This document shows, one piece after another, positions 8,395-17,254 of a stretch of 64,000 bases of DNA. The stretch's first letter is position 1, and each line of letters begins with the position of its first letter. The DNA lies in contig JAIYCB010000035.1 in NCBI GenBank assembly GCA_027488215.1, positions 50,174 to 114,173 on the forward strand. The letters run 5' to 3'. The notes under the pieces are model-generated. The model made no database searches. It saw only the letters and a list, made by a program, of their open reading frames with translations, and was not told the DNA's origin. This stretch comes from Comamonadaceae bacterium. Its GTDB lineage: Bacteria > Pseudomonadota > Gammaproteobacteria > Burkholderiales > Burkholderiaceae_C. Both the position numbers and the translations under genes were made by a program.

Positions 8395-10527
8395 ATGAAC
8401 GACTTTGCATTGAACACGCCATTGCGGGTGCTGTACCTGAGCCAGGACCCGGCGCTGATCCGCCGTCAGCTGGCCGGTGAGACCTTGACCCGCGAACAGG
8501 CCGGACCGCTGCGCGACGATGTCTCGACCGACGAGATCACGCCAGTGCACATCCTGAGCCATTACGACGACACCTTGGGCGACTTTGCCCACACAGGCTT
8601 GCGCTGCGGCAATGAGAGCCCCATTGCACGCCGAACGCTCAGGCAAGCGGGTTTTGCCGTGCTGGTGGCGGGCCACCGCTACGGCAAGGGCTCGTCCCGC
8701 GAACACAGCCCCACCGCCGAAAAGCTGGCGGGCGTGCAACTGGTCATTGCTGAAAGTTTTGAGCGCATCTACCGCCAGAACGCCGACAACATTGGCTTGT
8801 TCACCTCGACCGATTTCAGTTTGCTCAACCGCATCGCGCGCGGAGAAGCCCTCACGCTGGCCGATCTGGTGCAAGGGCGCGAAGCGTTGGCGGCATCGGT
8901 TTTGGGCGCAGGGGGCTTGCTGCCCTGGGGGCAGCGGTTTTTGACAGTCCACAATGCGTCCTCCCCAAGAGATTCTTCATCGCGAGCGCCAATAAGTACG
9001 TTGTCATCGCAAGCGCCAATAAGTACGCTGTCATCGCGAGCGCAGCGCGGCGATCCAGACAGTTCAGCAGCACTGGTTGATAAATCACCATGCTCCACTC
9101 GCGATGACGAGGACGATGGAGGTGATGGCGAAGGTGCCCGCGCCATGACCTTGTTTGAAAAAATCCTCACGCGCCACCGCCTGACAGCACCCCACACCCC
9201 CGTGCAGCCCCAGCCCGGCGATGGCGTCTTCGTGCAGGCCGACTGGCGCTTCATCCATGAGTACTACACCGGCATGGCCGACACCTTGATGCAAAACGCA
9301 CTGGGCAAGGACTTCACCCTGCAGCGCCCAGAGCAGATCATGGTGTTTGAAGACCACACCTCTTACGTCGATGAGAGCCCAGCCCATGTGCGAGGTGGTC
9401 TGATCGCCAACATGCACGCCATGAGCCAAGCCCAGCGCGACTTTGCCGCGCGCCACGGCCTGCGCATGCACCGCACCCTAACCGATGCCGAAGTGCTGCT
9501 GGACGATGGCCGCAACGTGGCGGGCATCTCGCATGCCATGGTGGCCGAGCACTACGCCCTGCCTGGTCAAGTGGTGGTAGGCACCGATTCACACACCCCG
9601 CACAGCGGCGCTTTGGGTTGTGTGGCCTTTGGTGTGGGCATCACCGACATGGCCAATGCCTTTGTGACCGGTGCGATACGCGTGACCCTGCCCGAATGCG
9701 TGCGCATTGAGCTGCGAGGGCACATGCCGCAGGGGGTGACGGCCAAAGACCTGATGCTGCACCTGCTGGCCACGACCTACATCCGCACAGGCAGCGGCGT
9801 GGGCAAGGTGTTCGAGTTTGCAGGTGAAGGCATCGCCCGCCTGAGCACCGACGAACGCGCCACGCTCACCAACATGTGCGCCGAGCTGGGCGGGTTCACC
9901 GGGATTGTGGCGCCCGATGCCGAAACCCTGCGCTTTTTGCGCGAGCGGCGCGGTTTGGACGCGGTGATCGAGGACTGGATGCACAGCGACGTTGGGGCGC
10001 ATTACGCCCACCACATGGCAGTGGACTTGTCCACGCTCAGCCCCATGGTGACGCGGCCCGGTGATCCGGGTCGAGGTCTGGCACTGTCTGAGCTGAACGA
10101 GCGCGTGCGCATCGACATCGCCTATGGCGGCTCGTGCACGGCAGGCAAGCGCGAAGACTTTGACCATTACCACGCGGTGCTGGCCTGGGGTTTGGCGCGG
10201 GGCCTGAAGGTGCCTGAGGGCGTGCAGGTGTTTTTGCAATACGGCACGACCGCGGTGCGGGACTATTGCGTCGCGCAGGGCTACGACAAGACATTTGCCG
10301 CTTTGGGCGTGCGCATCCTGCAGCCCTCGTGCGGGGCCTGCGCCAATTGCGGACCGGGTTCATCGATCGATGCATCGCAAGTCACCGTGAGCGCCATCAA
10401 CCGCAATTTTCCGGGGCGCTCAGGCCCGGGCCAAGTCTGGCTGGCCAGCCCGCCTACGGTGATGGCGAGTGCGTTGGCAGGTGAGCTGATGTCTTTTGAA
10501 GATTTGCAGCGGCGCATCTGCGGCTGA
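8395..10527 (+). CDS. Aconitase/3-isopropylmalate dehydratase-like fusion, small (LeuD-like swivel) domain N-terminal and large (LeuC-like) domain C-terminal
   Basis: N-part: DDVSTDEITPVHIL...GHRYGKGSSREHSPTAEKLAG; C-part from about 9145: MTLFEKILTRHR..., VVGTDSHTPHSGALGCVAFGVG, GGSCTAGKREDFDH, PSCGACANCGPGSS. Confidence 0.88.
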   Translation: MNDFALNTPLRVLYLSQDPALIRRQLAGETLTREQAGPLRDDVSTDEITPVHILSHYDDTLGDFAHTGLRCGNESPIARRTLRQAGFAVLVAGHRYGKGSSREHSPTAEKLAGVQLVIAESFERIYRQNADNIGLFTSTDFSLLNRIARGEALTLADLVQGREALAASVLGAGGLLPWGQRFLTVHNASSPRDSSSRAPISTLSSQAPISTLSSRAQRGDPDSSAALVDKSPCSTRDDEDDGGDGEGARAMTLFEKILTRHRLTAPHTPVQPQPGDGVFVQADWRFIHEYYTGMADTLMQNALGKDFTLQRPEQIMVFEDHTSYVDESPAHVRGGLIANMHAMSQAQRDFAARHGLRMHRTLTDAEVLLDDGRNVAGISHAMVAEHYALPGQVVVGTDSHTPHSGALGCVAFGVGITDMANAFVTGAIRVTLPECVRIELRGHMPQGVTAKDLMLHLLATTYIRTGSGVGKVFEFAGEGIARLSTDERATLTNMCAELGGFTGIVAPDAETLRFLRERRGLDAVIEDWMHSDVGAHYAHHMAVDLSTLSPMVTRPGDPGRGLALSELNERVRIDIAYGGSCTAGKREDFDHYHAVLAWGLARGLKVPEGVQVFLQYGTTAVRDYCVAQGYDKTFAALGVRILQPSCGACANCGPGSSIDASQVTVSAINRNFPGRSGPGQVWLASPPTVMASALAGELMSFEDLQRRICG
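8977..9043. repeat. Tandem 27-bp direct repeat (two full copies plus a partial third), in frame within the fusion CDS
   Basis: tcatcgcgagcgccaataagtacgttg (8977-9003), tcatcgcaagcgccaataagtacgctg (9004-9030), tcatcgcgagcgc (9031-9043). Confidence 0.9.
9030..9108. repeat. Palindromic (REP/MITE-like) element with 11-bp perfect terminal inverted repeats inside the CDS
   Basis: gtcatcgcgag (9030-9040) ... ctcgcgatgac (9098-9108); internal gcgcagcgcggcgatccag resembles GTCATCGCGAGCGMAGCGYGGCGATCCAG-type dispersed intergenic repeats (recalled, not searched). Confidence 0.7.
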
Positions 10528-10542
10528 GCGCTGCATCAGGCC

Positions 10543-10806
10543 TCAGCGGTAAAACGCTTCGACCTTGCCCTTGAGCTTGATCAGCAAGGGCTGGCCTTTG
10601 CGGTCCAGCGTTTTGCCTGCGGGCACGCGCACCCAGCCTTCGCTGATGCAGTATTCCTCGACGTCATTGCGGTCCTTGCCATTGAAGCGGATGCCGATGT
10701 CATGCTCAAACACGGCGCGCACATGGTGCGGGCTGCGGGCGTCGATGGCCAAGCGGTCGGGCAATTCGGGACGGGATGCGGCGGCAGAGGTTTGGGCTTC
10801 GGTCAT
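10543..10806 (-). CDS. DUF3297 family protein
   Basis: LPDRLAIDARSPHHVRAVFEHDIGIRFNGKDRNDVEEYCISEGWVRVPAGKTLDRKGQPLLIKLKGKVEAFYR; the longer ORF in the track is overextended. Confidence 0.88.
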   Translation of the reverse strand: MTEAQTSAAASRPELPDRLAIDARSPHHVRAVFEHDIGIRFNGKDRNDVEEYCISEGWVRVPAGKTLDRKGQPLLIKLKGKVEAFYR

Positions 10807-10986
10807 GAGGTACCAGAAAGTGTTTTTGAACAGCCGCCGATTCTGCATGATTTGCCACCACGGTCCGGTGGCAGAATCCCGGGTCGCTCGCCACCTCTTG
10901 GCCTTTGCCTGGGTTTGACAACGCCCCCATGGATTGGCTCGCTGATTCTTGATGGGTCCTGACCCTTCTTCACCGTCTCCCCATTC

Positions 10987-12240
10987 ATGACTTCTTTTTA
11001 CGTCGGCACACTCGGCATCGACTTCGGCACCTCCAATTCCGCCATGGCCTGGCTCGGCCCCGAGGGCAGCGCACGCCTGATGCCCCTCGAAGGCGAGGCG
11101 CTGGCCATGCCCACCGCCGTGTTCTACAACGCAGAAGACCACACCACCCACTTTGGGCGCGATGCGGTCCGGCACTACCTGGAAGGCACCGAAGGGCGCT
11201 TGATGCGCTCGCTCAAAAGCCTGCTGGGCAGCCCGCTGCTGCTGGAGACCACGCAAATCGGGCACCAGCAGATCAGCTTCCAGGACATCATTGCCACCTT
11301 TTTGGCTCACCTGCGCGAACGCGCGACACAAAGCCTGGGAGCGGTGCCACGCCGCGTGGTGATGGGCCGCCCGGTGCATTTTGTGGACGACGACCCCGAG
11401 CGCGACGCACAGGCCGAAGCCTCGCTGCGCCAGGCGGTGCTGTCGGTGGGCTTTGACGAGGTGTCGTTTCAGCTGGAGCCGATTGCCGCCGCACTGGATT
11501 ACGAGCAGCGCTTGACCCAAGAAAGCACCGTGCTGGTGGTGGATTTGGGGGGCGGCACCTCGGACTTCACGGTGGTGCGCTTGGGGCCAGAGCGCATGCG
11601 ACACGCCGACCGCAGCCCTGACATTTTGGCCACCACCGGGGTGCACATTGGCGGCACCGATTACGACCGGCAACTGAACTTGGCCCAGGTCATGCCGTTG
11701 CTGGGCTACAAACACATCGGCCCCGAGCAGCGCGAAGTGCCCAGCCGCGTGTTTTTTGACCTGGCCACCTGGCACCTGATCCATTGGCAATACCAACCCA
11801 AGGCCATCGCCCACGCCAAAACGCTGCGCAGCAATTACAGCGACATGCGCCTTCATGAGCGCTTGATGCAAGTGCTGACCGAGCGGCACGGACACCACAT
11901 CGCGCACGAGGTGGAGCAAGCCAAGATCCGCTGCTCTCTAAGCCGGGCCGACACGGGCATTGACCTGTCCGTATTGACGCCGGGTTTGCAAGCGCGCTTG
12001 AGTGCAGGCGACATGCAAACGCAATTGCAAGACTTGCTGGCCCGCACCGTGGCTTGCGCGCGCGAATGCGTCCAAAGCGCAGGCCTGTCCAACGCATCGC
12101 TGGATGCGATTTACCTCACGGGTGGATCCTCGGCTTTGAGCACGTTCCAGCAGACCCTGCAGGCCGCATTTCCGGGTACCACTGTCGTGGAGGGTGATTT
12201 GTTTGGCGGCGTGGCGCTGGGCCTGGCCTACAGCCGCTAA
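10987..12240 (+). CDS. Hsp70 family protein (YegD-like)
   Basis: LGIDFGTSNSAMAWLGPEG..., STVLVVDLGGGTSDFTVVRL, IYLTGGSSALSTFQQTL. Confidence 0.88.
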   Translation: MTSFYVGTLGIDFGTSNSAMAWLGPEGSARLMPLEGEALAMPTAVFYNAEDHTTHFGRDAVRHYLEGTEGRLMRSLKSLLGSPLLLETTQIGHQQISFQDIIATFLAHLRERATQSLGAVPRRVVMGRPVHFVDDDPERDAQAEASLRQAVLSVGFDEVSFQLEPIAAALDYEQRLTQESTVLVVDLGGGTSDFTVVRLGPERMRHADRSPDILATTGVHIGGTDYDRQLNLAQVMPLLGYKHIGPEQREVPSRVFFDLATWHLIHWQYQPKAIAHAKTLRSNYSDMRLHERLMQVLTERHGHHIAHEVEQAKIRCSLSRADTGIDLSVLTPGLQARLSAGDMQTQLQDLLARTVACARECVQSAGLSNASLDAIYLTGGSSALSTFQQTLQAAFPGTTVVEGDLFGGVALGLAYSR

Positions 12241-12267
12241 AACTGCCGCTGAAGGAGGCGCTTGAAC

Positions 12268-12825
12268 TCAGGTCCAGTCATCGCCCAAGTTCCACAGCGC
12301 AGAGTCACCCTCTGTGGGGGTGGACAGGCTGTCCGCCGAGGCGCTGCCCAAAGCGTTCGCGGGCGATGGGGCATCGTCACCCCACAAGGCTTGAAGGCCT
12401 TGCATCAAGGCGCCGCCCGCCACCACACCTGCGGCCACGCCAAGCGCTGTGCCGCCCACTTGCCCCACCAAGCCCCGCATCCACAGGCTGGGTTGCGCCG
12501 TGTGGGCACCACCAACCGCTGCAGGAGCCTGCACCCGCAAGGGCGCAGCGCTGGCCACAGCGTTGGACGCATCCGATGACTGCTGCTCACGCAAGGCTTG
12601 CTCTGCCTGAGCAGTCAGGGCTTGCAGTTGTTTGAGGCGGTTTTGGGTGGCTTCCAAGGCCAAGGTCAACGCCATGGCACGTTGCACCAACAAATAGGTG
12701 GCATCGGTTTGCGAGGCCAAGGCATCACGAATGAGCGCATCGGCCACGGGGTCTTTGGCCGAGGCTCGCTGCTGCCGCAATGTGGCCAAGAAATGCTGAA
12801 GTTGGTCGCGTTCCTGTGCGTTCAT
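12268..12825 (-). CDS. DUF2076-like protein
   Basis: MNAQERDQLQHFLATLRQQRASAKDPVADALIRDALASQTDATYLLVQRAMALTLALEATQNRLKQL... plus glycine-rich GGTALGVAAGVVAGGALMQGL segment. Confidence 0.75.
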   Translation of the reverse strand: MNAQERDQLQHFLATLRQQRASAKDPVADALIRDALASQTDATYLLVQRAMALTLALEATQNRLKQLQALTAQAEQALREQQSSDASNAVASAAPLRVQAPAAVGGAHTAQPSLWMRGLVGQVGGTALGVAAGVVAGGALMQGLQALWGDDAPSPANALGSASADSLSTPTEGDSALWNLGDDWT

Positions 12826-12914
12826 GAGCGAGATTCTCCTTGCAGGGCATTGACTTGGGGCCGGGTCATTTTGGATGCGCCGCACCTTAGCGGGCGGGAT
12901 GGGCTTGTGAATTG

Positions 12915-14114
12915 TCAGGCCTTTTGCAAATAAACATATGCCCCCATAAGAGGCTGGGCCTGGTCCAGCCTCAAGGGCGCGCGGTGTACCTTGGCCCATC
13001 GCCAGCCGTGTTGAACAGCCAGCTTTTGCAAATACGTCAGAGCGTGCGCATAACGCAAGGAACTGTGCAGCTGCACTTCAAAACCCGGATCAGCCTCTTC
13101 GACCGTGAAGGCCAGCCAAGCACCGGGTTTGACACGGGGACTCAAAGCCTCGAATACGGCGTCGAGCCAACCCACGTAAATGAACACGTCGGCGGCCAAC
13201 ACCAGGTCGGCCTTGGTCGTGGTTTGCTTGAGAAAGTTAACCAAATCCTGGGCATGCAGGTTGTCATAAACGCCCAGGCTTTGCGCCTTGGCCACCATCG
13301 CCGAAGACAGGTCCACCCCCGTCAAATGGTCAGTACGAAGACGGATCAAGGGTCCGCATAAACCTGTACCGCAACCCAAGTCCCACACCTGCTCGAAACG
13401 GGCCGTCGGGTCAACAGGCAATTGTTGCAACAACATGCTGTGCCCCTGGTAACCCAATTGGCCCACCAGGTGCGCTTCAAAATCATCAGCGTACTGGTCG
13501 AACAGTTTCTCCACATAAGCCGCCGGTGCATTCACCACGGGCTGCTGCGGATTCAGAGCGGCCAGGTAATAGCGGTGCAACTCGGGATCAGCCCCCAGCT
13601 GCATCGCCCGCTGGTAGCCAGCGATCGCTTGAGCGGTCTGACCCATGTCGCGCTGAACGTGGGCCAACTGGCTCCAGGCTTCGGCCAGCTCGGGGTCGTG
13701 CGCCAGGGCCTGCTCAAAGGCTTGCAAGGCTTGCGGCAAGAGCGCCTGGTGCGCCAGACACTCGCCCCAGCGCAAACAAAACTCAGGCCCGTCGGCCCCC
13801 AGCGCACGCGCCTGTTCATGACAATGCAAGGCCTGCGCCCAGTCCCCCAAAGCCATCTGCGTCACACCCCAAGCCATCCAGGCATCGGTTTGGCTGGCAT
13901 CAGCGGCCAAGGCTTGGCGCAGACACACGTCTGCCCGCTCAAAGCGGCCCAGATGCACGCAGCACACACCCAGATTCATCAGCACCGAGGGTCTGCCCGG
14001 TGCCAGTTGCAAAGCCTGCTCAAACAGCGCTGCTGCCGCCTCGAATTCTCGGCGTTCAAAATGTTCGATGCCTGCCACAAAGGCTTGGCGGGCTTGTTCA
14101 AGTGAAGGATCCAT
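12915..14114 (-). CDS. TPR-repeat protein fused to SAM-dependent methyltransferase
   Basis: N-terminal TPRs (FEAAAALFEQALQLAPGRPSVLMNLGVC...), C-terminal VWDLGCGTGLCGPLIRLRTDHLTGVDLSSAMVAKAQ. Confidence 0.88.
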   Translation of the reverse strand: MDPSLEQARQAFVAGIEHFERREFEAAAALFEQALQLAPGRPSVLMNLGVCCVHLGRFERADVCLRQALAADASQTDAWMAWGVTQMALGDWAQALHCHEQARALGADGPEFCLRWGECLAHQALLPQALQAFEQALAHDPELAEAWSQLAHVQRDMGQTAQAIAGYQRAMQLGADPELHRYYLAALNPQQPVVNAPAAYVEKLFDQYADDFEAHLVGQLGYQGHSMLLQQLPVDPTARFEQVWDLGCGTGLCGPLIRLRTDHLTGVDLSSAMVAKAQSLGVYDNLHAQDLVNFLKQTTTKADLVLAADVFIYVGWLDAVFEALSPRVKPGAWLAFTVEEADPGFEVQLHSSLRYAHALTYLQKLAVQHGWRWAKVHRAPLRLDQAQPLMGAYVYLQKA

Positions 14115-14207
14115 GATCGCCAGTGTGACACAGGGTCTGCCACCCTGGGGCGTGTCCCCTCCGGTGCAAGGCACAATGCCTGCAGACATGCGAACACCGG
14201 AGACACC

Positions 14208-15407
14208 ATGAAAGAAACTCCCTACGCCTGGGTGGTGGTTTGGGCCACGTTTGTGTGCCTGGCTTTGATCTTCGGGGTGTCGTATTCGTTCGCGGCATTT
14301 TTTGAGTCGTTCGCCGTCGAGTTCTCGGCGCAGCGCGCCGATGTGTCCTGGATCTTTGGCCTCTCGGGCTTTGTTTATTTTGTTTTAGGCGCTGGCGGCG
14401 GCATGCTGGCCGACCGCTTGGGCCCGCGCATCGTGTGCTCGGCGGGCATGGCGCTCATTGCGCTGGGCTTGCTGGCCACCAGCTGGGCCACTTCTTTGCT
14501 GGCGGTGTATGTGAGCTATGGCTTGCTGGTGGGCTTGGGCATCGCCTTGGTTTACACCCCGTCGATTGCCAGCGTGCAGCCCTGGTTCACCACCCGGCGT
14601 GGCTTGGCCGGGGGCATTGCCAGCTCGGGCGTGGGTGCCGGCACCTTGCTGGTGCCGGTGCTGGTGGCCATGGCCATTGGCACCATGCCCTGGCGCGAGG
14701 CGATGCAGGTGTTGGCACTGGGCGTGTTGGTGCTGGGTTTGTTGGCGGCGGCTTTGCTGCGGCGCGCACCTGCGGCACCGTCCAGCGAATCAGGCGACTC
14801 GGGTGCAGGCGGCTCAGCCTCTGGCCTGAGCTTGCGGGAGACCTTACGCAGCCCCACCTTTCGCTGGCTGTACCTGGCCACGGTGCTGGCTTCGCCCGTG
14901 ATGTTCATCCCGTTCGCCCACGTGTCGGCTTCGGCCCGCGATCTGGGTTTGAGCGAAGCGCTGGCGGTGGGCTTGGTGGGCTTGATCGGAGTCGGCAGCC
15001 TGGTTGGGCGCTTTGCCATCGGCCTGGTGGCCGACCGGCTGGGGCGGGCGCAAACCCTGGTGCTGATGCAGCTGTCCATGGGTGCCTCTTATCTGCTTTG
15101 GGGAGCCGCTGGCGGGCATGCGCTGCTGGTTTTGTTTGCCCTGTGGTTTGGCCTGAGTTACGGCAGCATTGTGTCGCTCTTGCCTGCCATTTGCATGGAC
15201 TACTTTGGCGGCAAATCGGTGGCCAGCGTGGTCGGCACGCTCTACAGTGGCGCAGCTTTTGGCAACTTGTTGGGTCCGGTGCTGGCGGGCGCGGTGTTTG
15301 ACCACAGCGGCCACTACTTGGGCGTGATGGCGGTGTGCGGGGTGCTGTCACTGTGCGCCACCTGGGCCTCACGCCAGATGAAGCGCAGCGGTTTGGCGCA
15401 GTATTGA
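14208..15407 (+). CDS. MFS transporter
   Basis: 12-TM hydrophobic profile, GGGMLADRLGPRIVCSAGMALIALG, FAIGLVADRLGRAQTL. Confidence 0.9.
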   Translation: MKETPYAWVVVWATFVCLALIFGVSYSFAAFFESFAVEFSAQRADVSWIFGLSGFVYFVLGAGGGMLADRLGPRIVCSAGMALIALGLLATSWATSLLAVYVSYGLLVGLGIALVYTPSIASVQPWFTTRRGLAGGIASSGVGAGTLLVPVLVAMAIGTMPWREAMQVLALGVLVLGLLAAALLRRAPAAPSSESGDSGAGGSASGLSLRETLRSPTFRWLYLATVLASPVMFIPFAHVSASARDLGLSEALAVGLVGLIGVGSLVGRFAIGLVADRLGRAQTLVLMQLSMGASYLLWGAAGGHALLVLFALWFGLSYGSIVSLLPAICMDYFGGKSVASVVGTLYSGAAFGNLLGPVLAGAVFDHSGHYLGVMAVCGVLSLCATWASRQMKRSGLAQY

Positions 15408-15424
15408 CCAAAAGAAGGACTGGC

Positions 15425-15892
15425 ATGCACAACGATTTGCACGCGCTGCGGCGCATCCTCAAAACCTGCCACACCATCGCCGTGGTGGGTCTGTCGGCCG
15501 AATGGCACCGGCCCAGCTACTTTGCGGCCAAGTACATGCAGTCGCACGGTTTTCGCATCGTGCCTGTGAACCCCCGCTATGCGGGCAGCGAGATCCTCGG
15601 TGAAAGCTGTTACGCCAGCCTGGGCGACATCCCGTTCAAGGTGGACATGGTCGATGTGTTTCGCCGCAGTGAAGACGTGTTGCCCATTGCGCAGCAAGCG
15701 GTGCAGATCGGCGCCAAGTGCCTGTGGCAGCAACTGGGGGTGGCCAACCCCGAGGCCGATGCACTGGCCCGGCAAGCCGGACTGGATTCGGTGAGCAACC
15801 GCTGCGTGAAGATCGAACATGCGCGGCTGTTTGGCGGCCTGAACTGGGTGGGCGTGAACACCGGGATCATCTCGGCACGGCGCTTGGTCTGA
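15425..15892 (+). CDS. CoA-binding domain protein (YccU family)
   Basis: LKTCHTIAVVGLSAEWHRPSYFAAKYMQSHGFRIVPVNPRYAGSEILGE..., GAKCLWQQLGVANPEADALARQAGL. Confidence 0.88.
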   Translation: MHNDLHALRRILKTCHTIAVVGLSAEWHRPSYFAAKYMQSHGFRIVPVNPRYAGSEILGESCYASLGDIPFKVDMVDVFRRSEDVLPIAQQAVQIGAKCLWQQLGVANPEADALARQAGLDSVSNRCVKIEHARLFGGLNWVGVNTGIISARRLV

Positions 15893-15941
15893 GGGCTATT
15901 TGCCCCTGCCATTATTGAGACAATTTAATGACCCAAACACC

Positions 15942-17225
15942 ATGACCGACCGCCAATTCCACCCCGAGACCCTGGCCATCCACGCCGGGCAGATTCCCGA
16001 TGCGGCCACCGGCGCACGCGCCTTGCCGATTTACCAAACCAGCAGCTTTGTGTTTGACAGCGCCGAGCACGCGGCTTCGCTGTTCAACCTGCAGACCTTT
16101 GGCAATGTGTATTCGCGCCTGAGCAACCCCACGGTGGCGGTGCTCGAAGAACGTGTGGCCGCCCTAGAAGGCGGTCGCGCTGCGGTGGCCAGCGCCTCGG
16201 GCATGGCGGCCGAAACCATGGCGCTCATGACCATCTTGCAATCGGGCGACCATGTGGTGGCCGCTGGGGCTTTGTACGGCGGCTCGGTCACCATGCTGGC
16301 CGTGAGCCTGGCCAAGTTCGGCATCGAGACCACATTTGTGGACGCGACAAAACCCGAGGCTTTCGCCGCCGCCATGCGCCCCCAAACCCGGGCGGTGTAT
16401 GCCGAGAGCTTGGGCAACCCCAGCATGGTGGTGCTGGACATCGCCGCCGTGGCCGAGGTGGCCCACGCGCACGGCGTGCCGCTGATCATCGACAACACCG
16501 TGCCCAGCCCGCTGCTGTGCAACCCCTTGTCGCTGGGGGCCGACATCGTGGTGCATTCGGCCACCAAATACCTGGCAGGCCACGGCACCACCCTGGGTGG
16601 CGTGGTGGTGGAGGGGGGCAAATTCCCCTGGGACAACGGCAAGTTTCCGGGCATGACCGAGCCGTCCAAGGGTTACCACGGCGTGAAGTTTTACGAGACC
16701 TTTGGCGACTTTGGCTTCACCATGCGCTGCCGCATGGAGAGCCTGCGCGTGTTTGGCGCCGCGCTCAGCCCCATGAGTGCCTGGCAAATTTTGCAAGGCG
16801 TCGAAACCCTGCCCCTGCGCATGCAAAAACACTGCGACAACGCCTTGGGCGTGGCTCAGTTTTTGCAGGCCGACCCGCGAGTGGCCTGGGTCAATTACCC
16901 CGGCTTGCCCGACCACCCGCAGCACACCCTGATGCAGCGCCAGATGCGCGGCGCATCGGGCCTGCTGTCTTTTGGTTTGAAGGGCGGCTTGGCGCAGGGC
17001 GTGACCTTCATCGAGTCGGCCCAGTTCATGAGCCACCTGGTCAACATCGGCGACACCCGCACCCTGATCAGCCACCCAGCCAGCACCACGCACCGCCAGC
17101 TGGACGAAGCCCAACAACTGGCCGCAGGCGTGCCGCCCGACATGGTGCGCATCTCAGTCGGCCTGGAGAATCTGGACGACATCTTGTGGGACATCGACCA
17201 GGCGCTGGACAAGGCCAGCCGCTGA
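15942..17225 (+). CDS. metY: O-acetylhomoserine aminocarboxypropyltransferase/cysteine synthase family (PLP)
   Basis: FHPETLAIHAGQIPDAATGARALPIYQTSSFVF..., NVYSRLSNPTVAVLEERVAALEGG, HSATKYLAGHGTTLGG. Confidence 0.92.
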   Translation: MTDRQFHPETLAIHAGQIPDAATGARALPIYQTSSFVFDSAEHAASLFNLQTFGNVYSRLSNPTVAVLEERVAALEGGRAAVASASGMAAETMALMTILQSGDHVVAAGALYGGSVTMLAVSLAKFGIETTFVDATKPEAFAAAMRPQTRAVYAESLGNPSMVVLDIAAVAEVAHAHGVPLIIDNTVPSPLLCNPLSLGADIVVHSATKYLAGHGTTLGGVVVEGGKFPWDNGKFPGMTEPSKGYHGVKFYETFGDFGFTMRCRMESLRVFGAALSPMSAWQILQGVETLPLRMQKHCDNALGVAQFLQADPRVAWVNYPGLPDHPQHTLMQRQMRGASGLLSFGLKGGLAQGVTFIESAQFMSHLVNIGDTRTLISHPASTTHRQLDEAQQLAAGVPPDMVRISVGLENLDDILWDIDQALDKASR

Positions 17226-17254
17226 CCATCCAAGTCGGGGCTGAAGCCGCCGAC

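Noticed and set aside
10807-11919. Upstream extension of the 458-aa minus-strand ORF
   Set aside because: Only the last ~87 codons (DUF3297) look like a protein; the extension is antisense to the Hsp70 gene.
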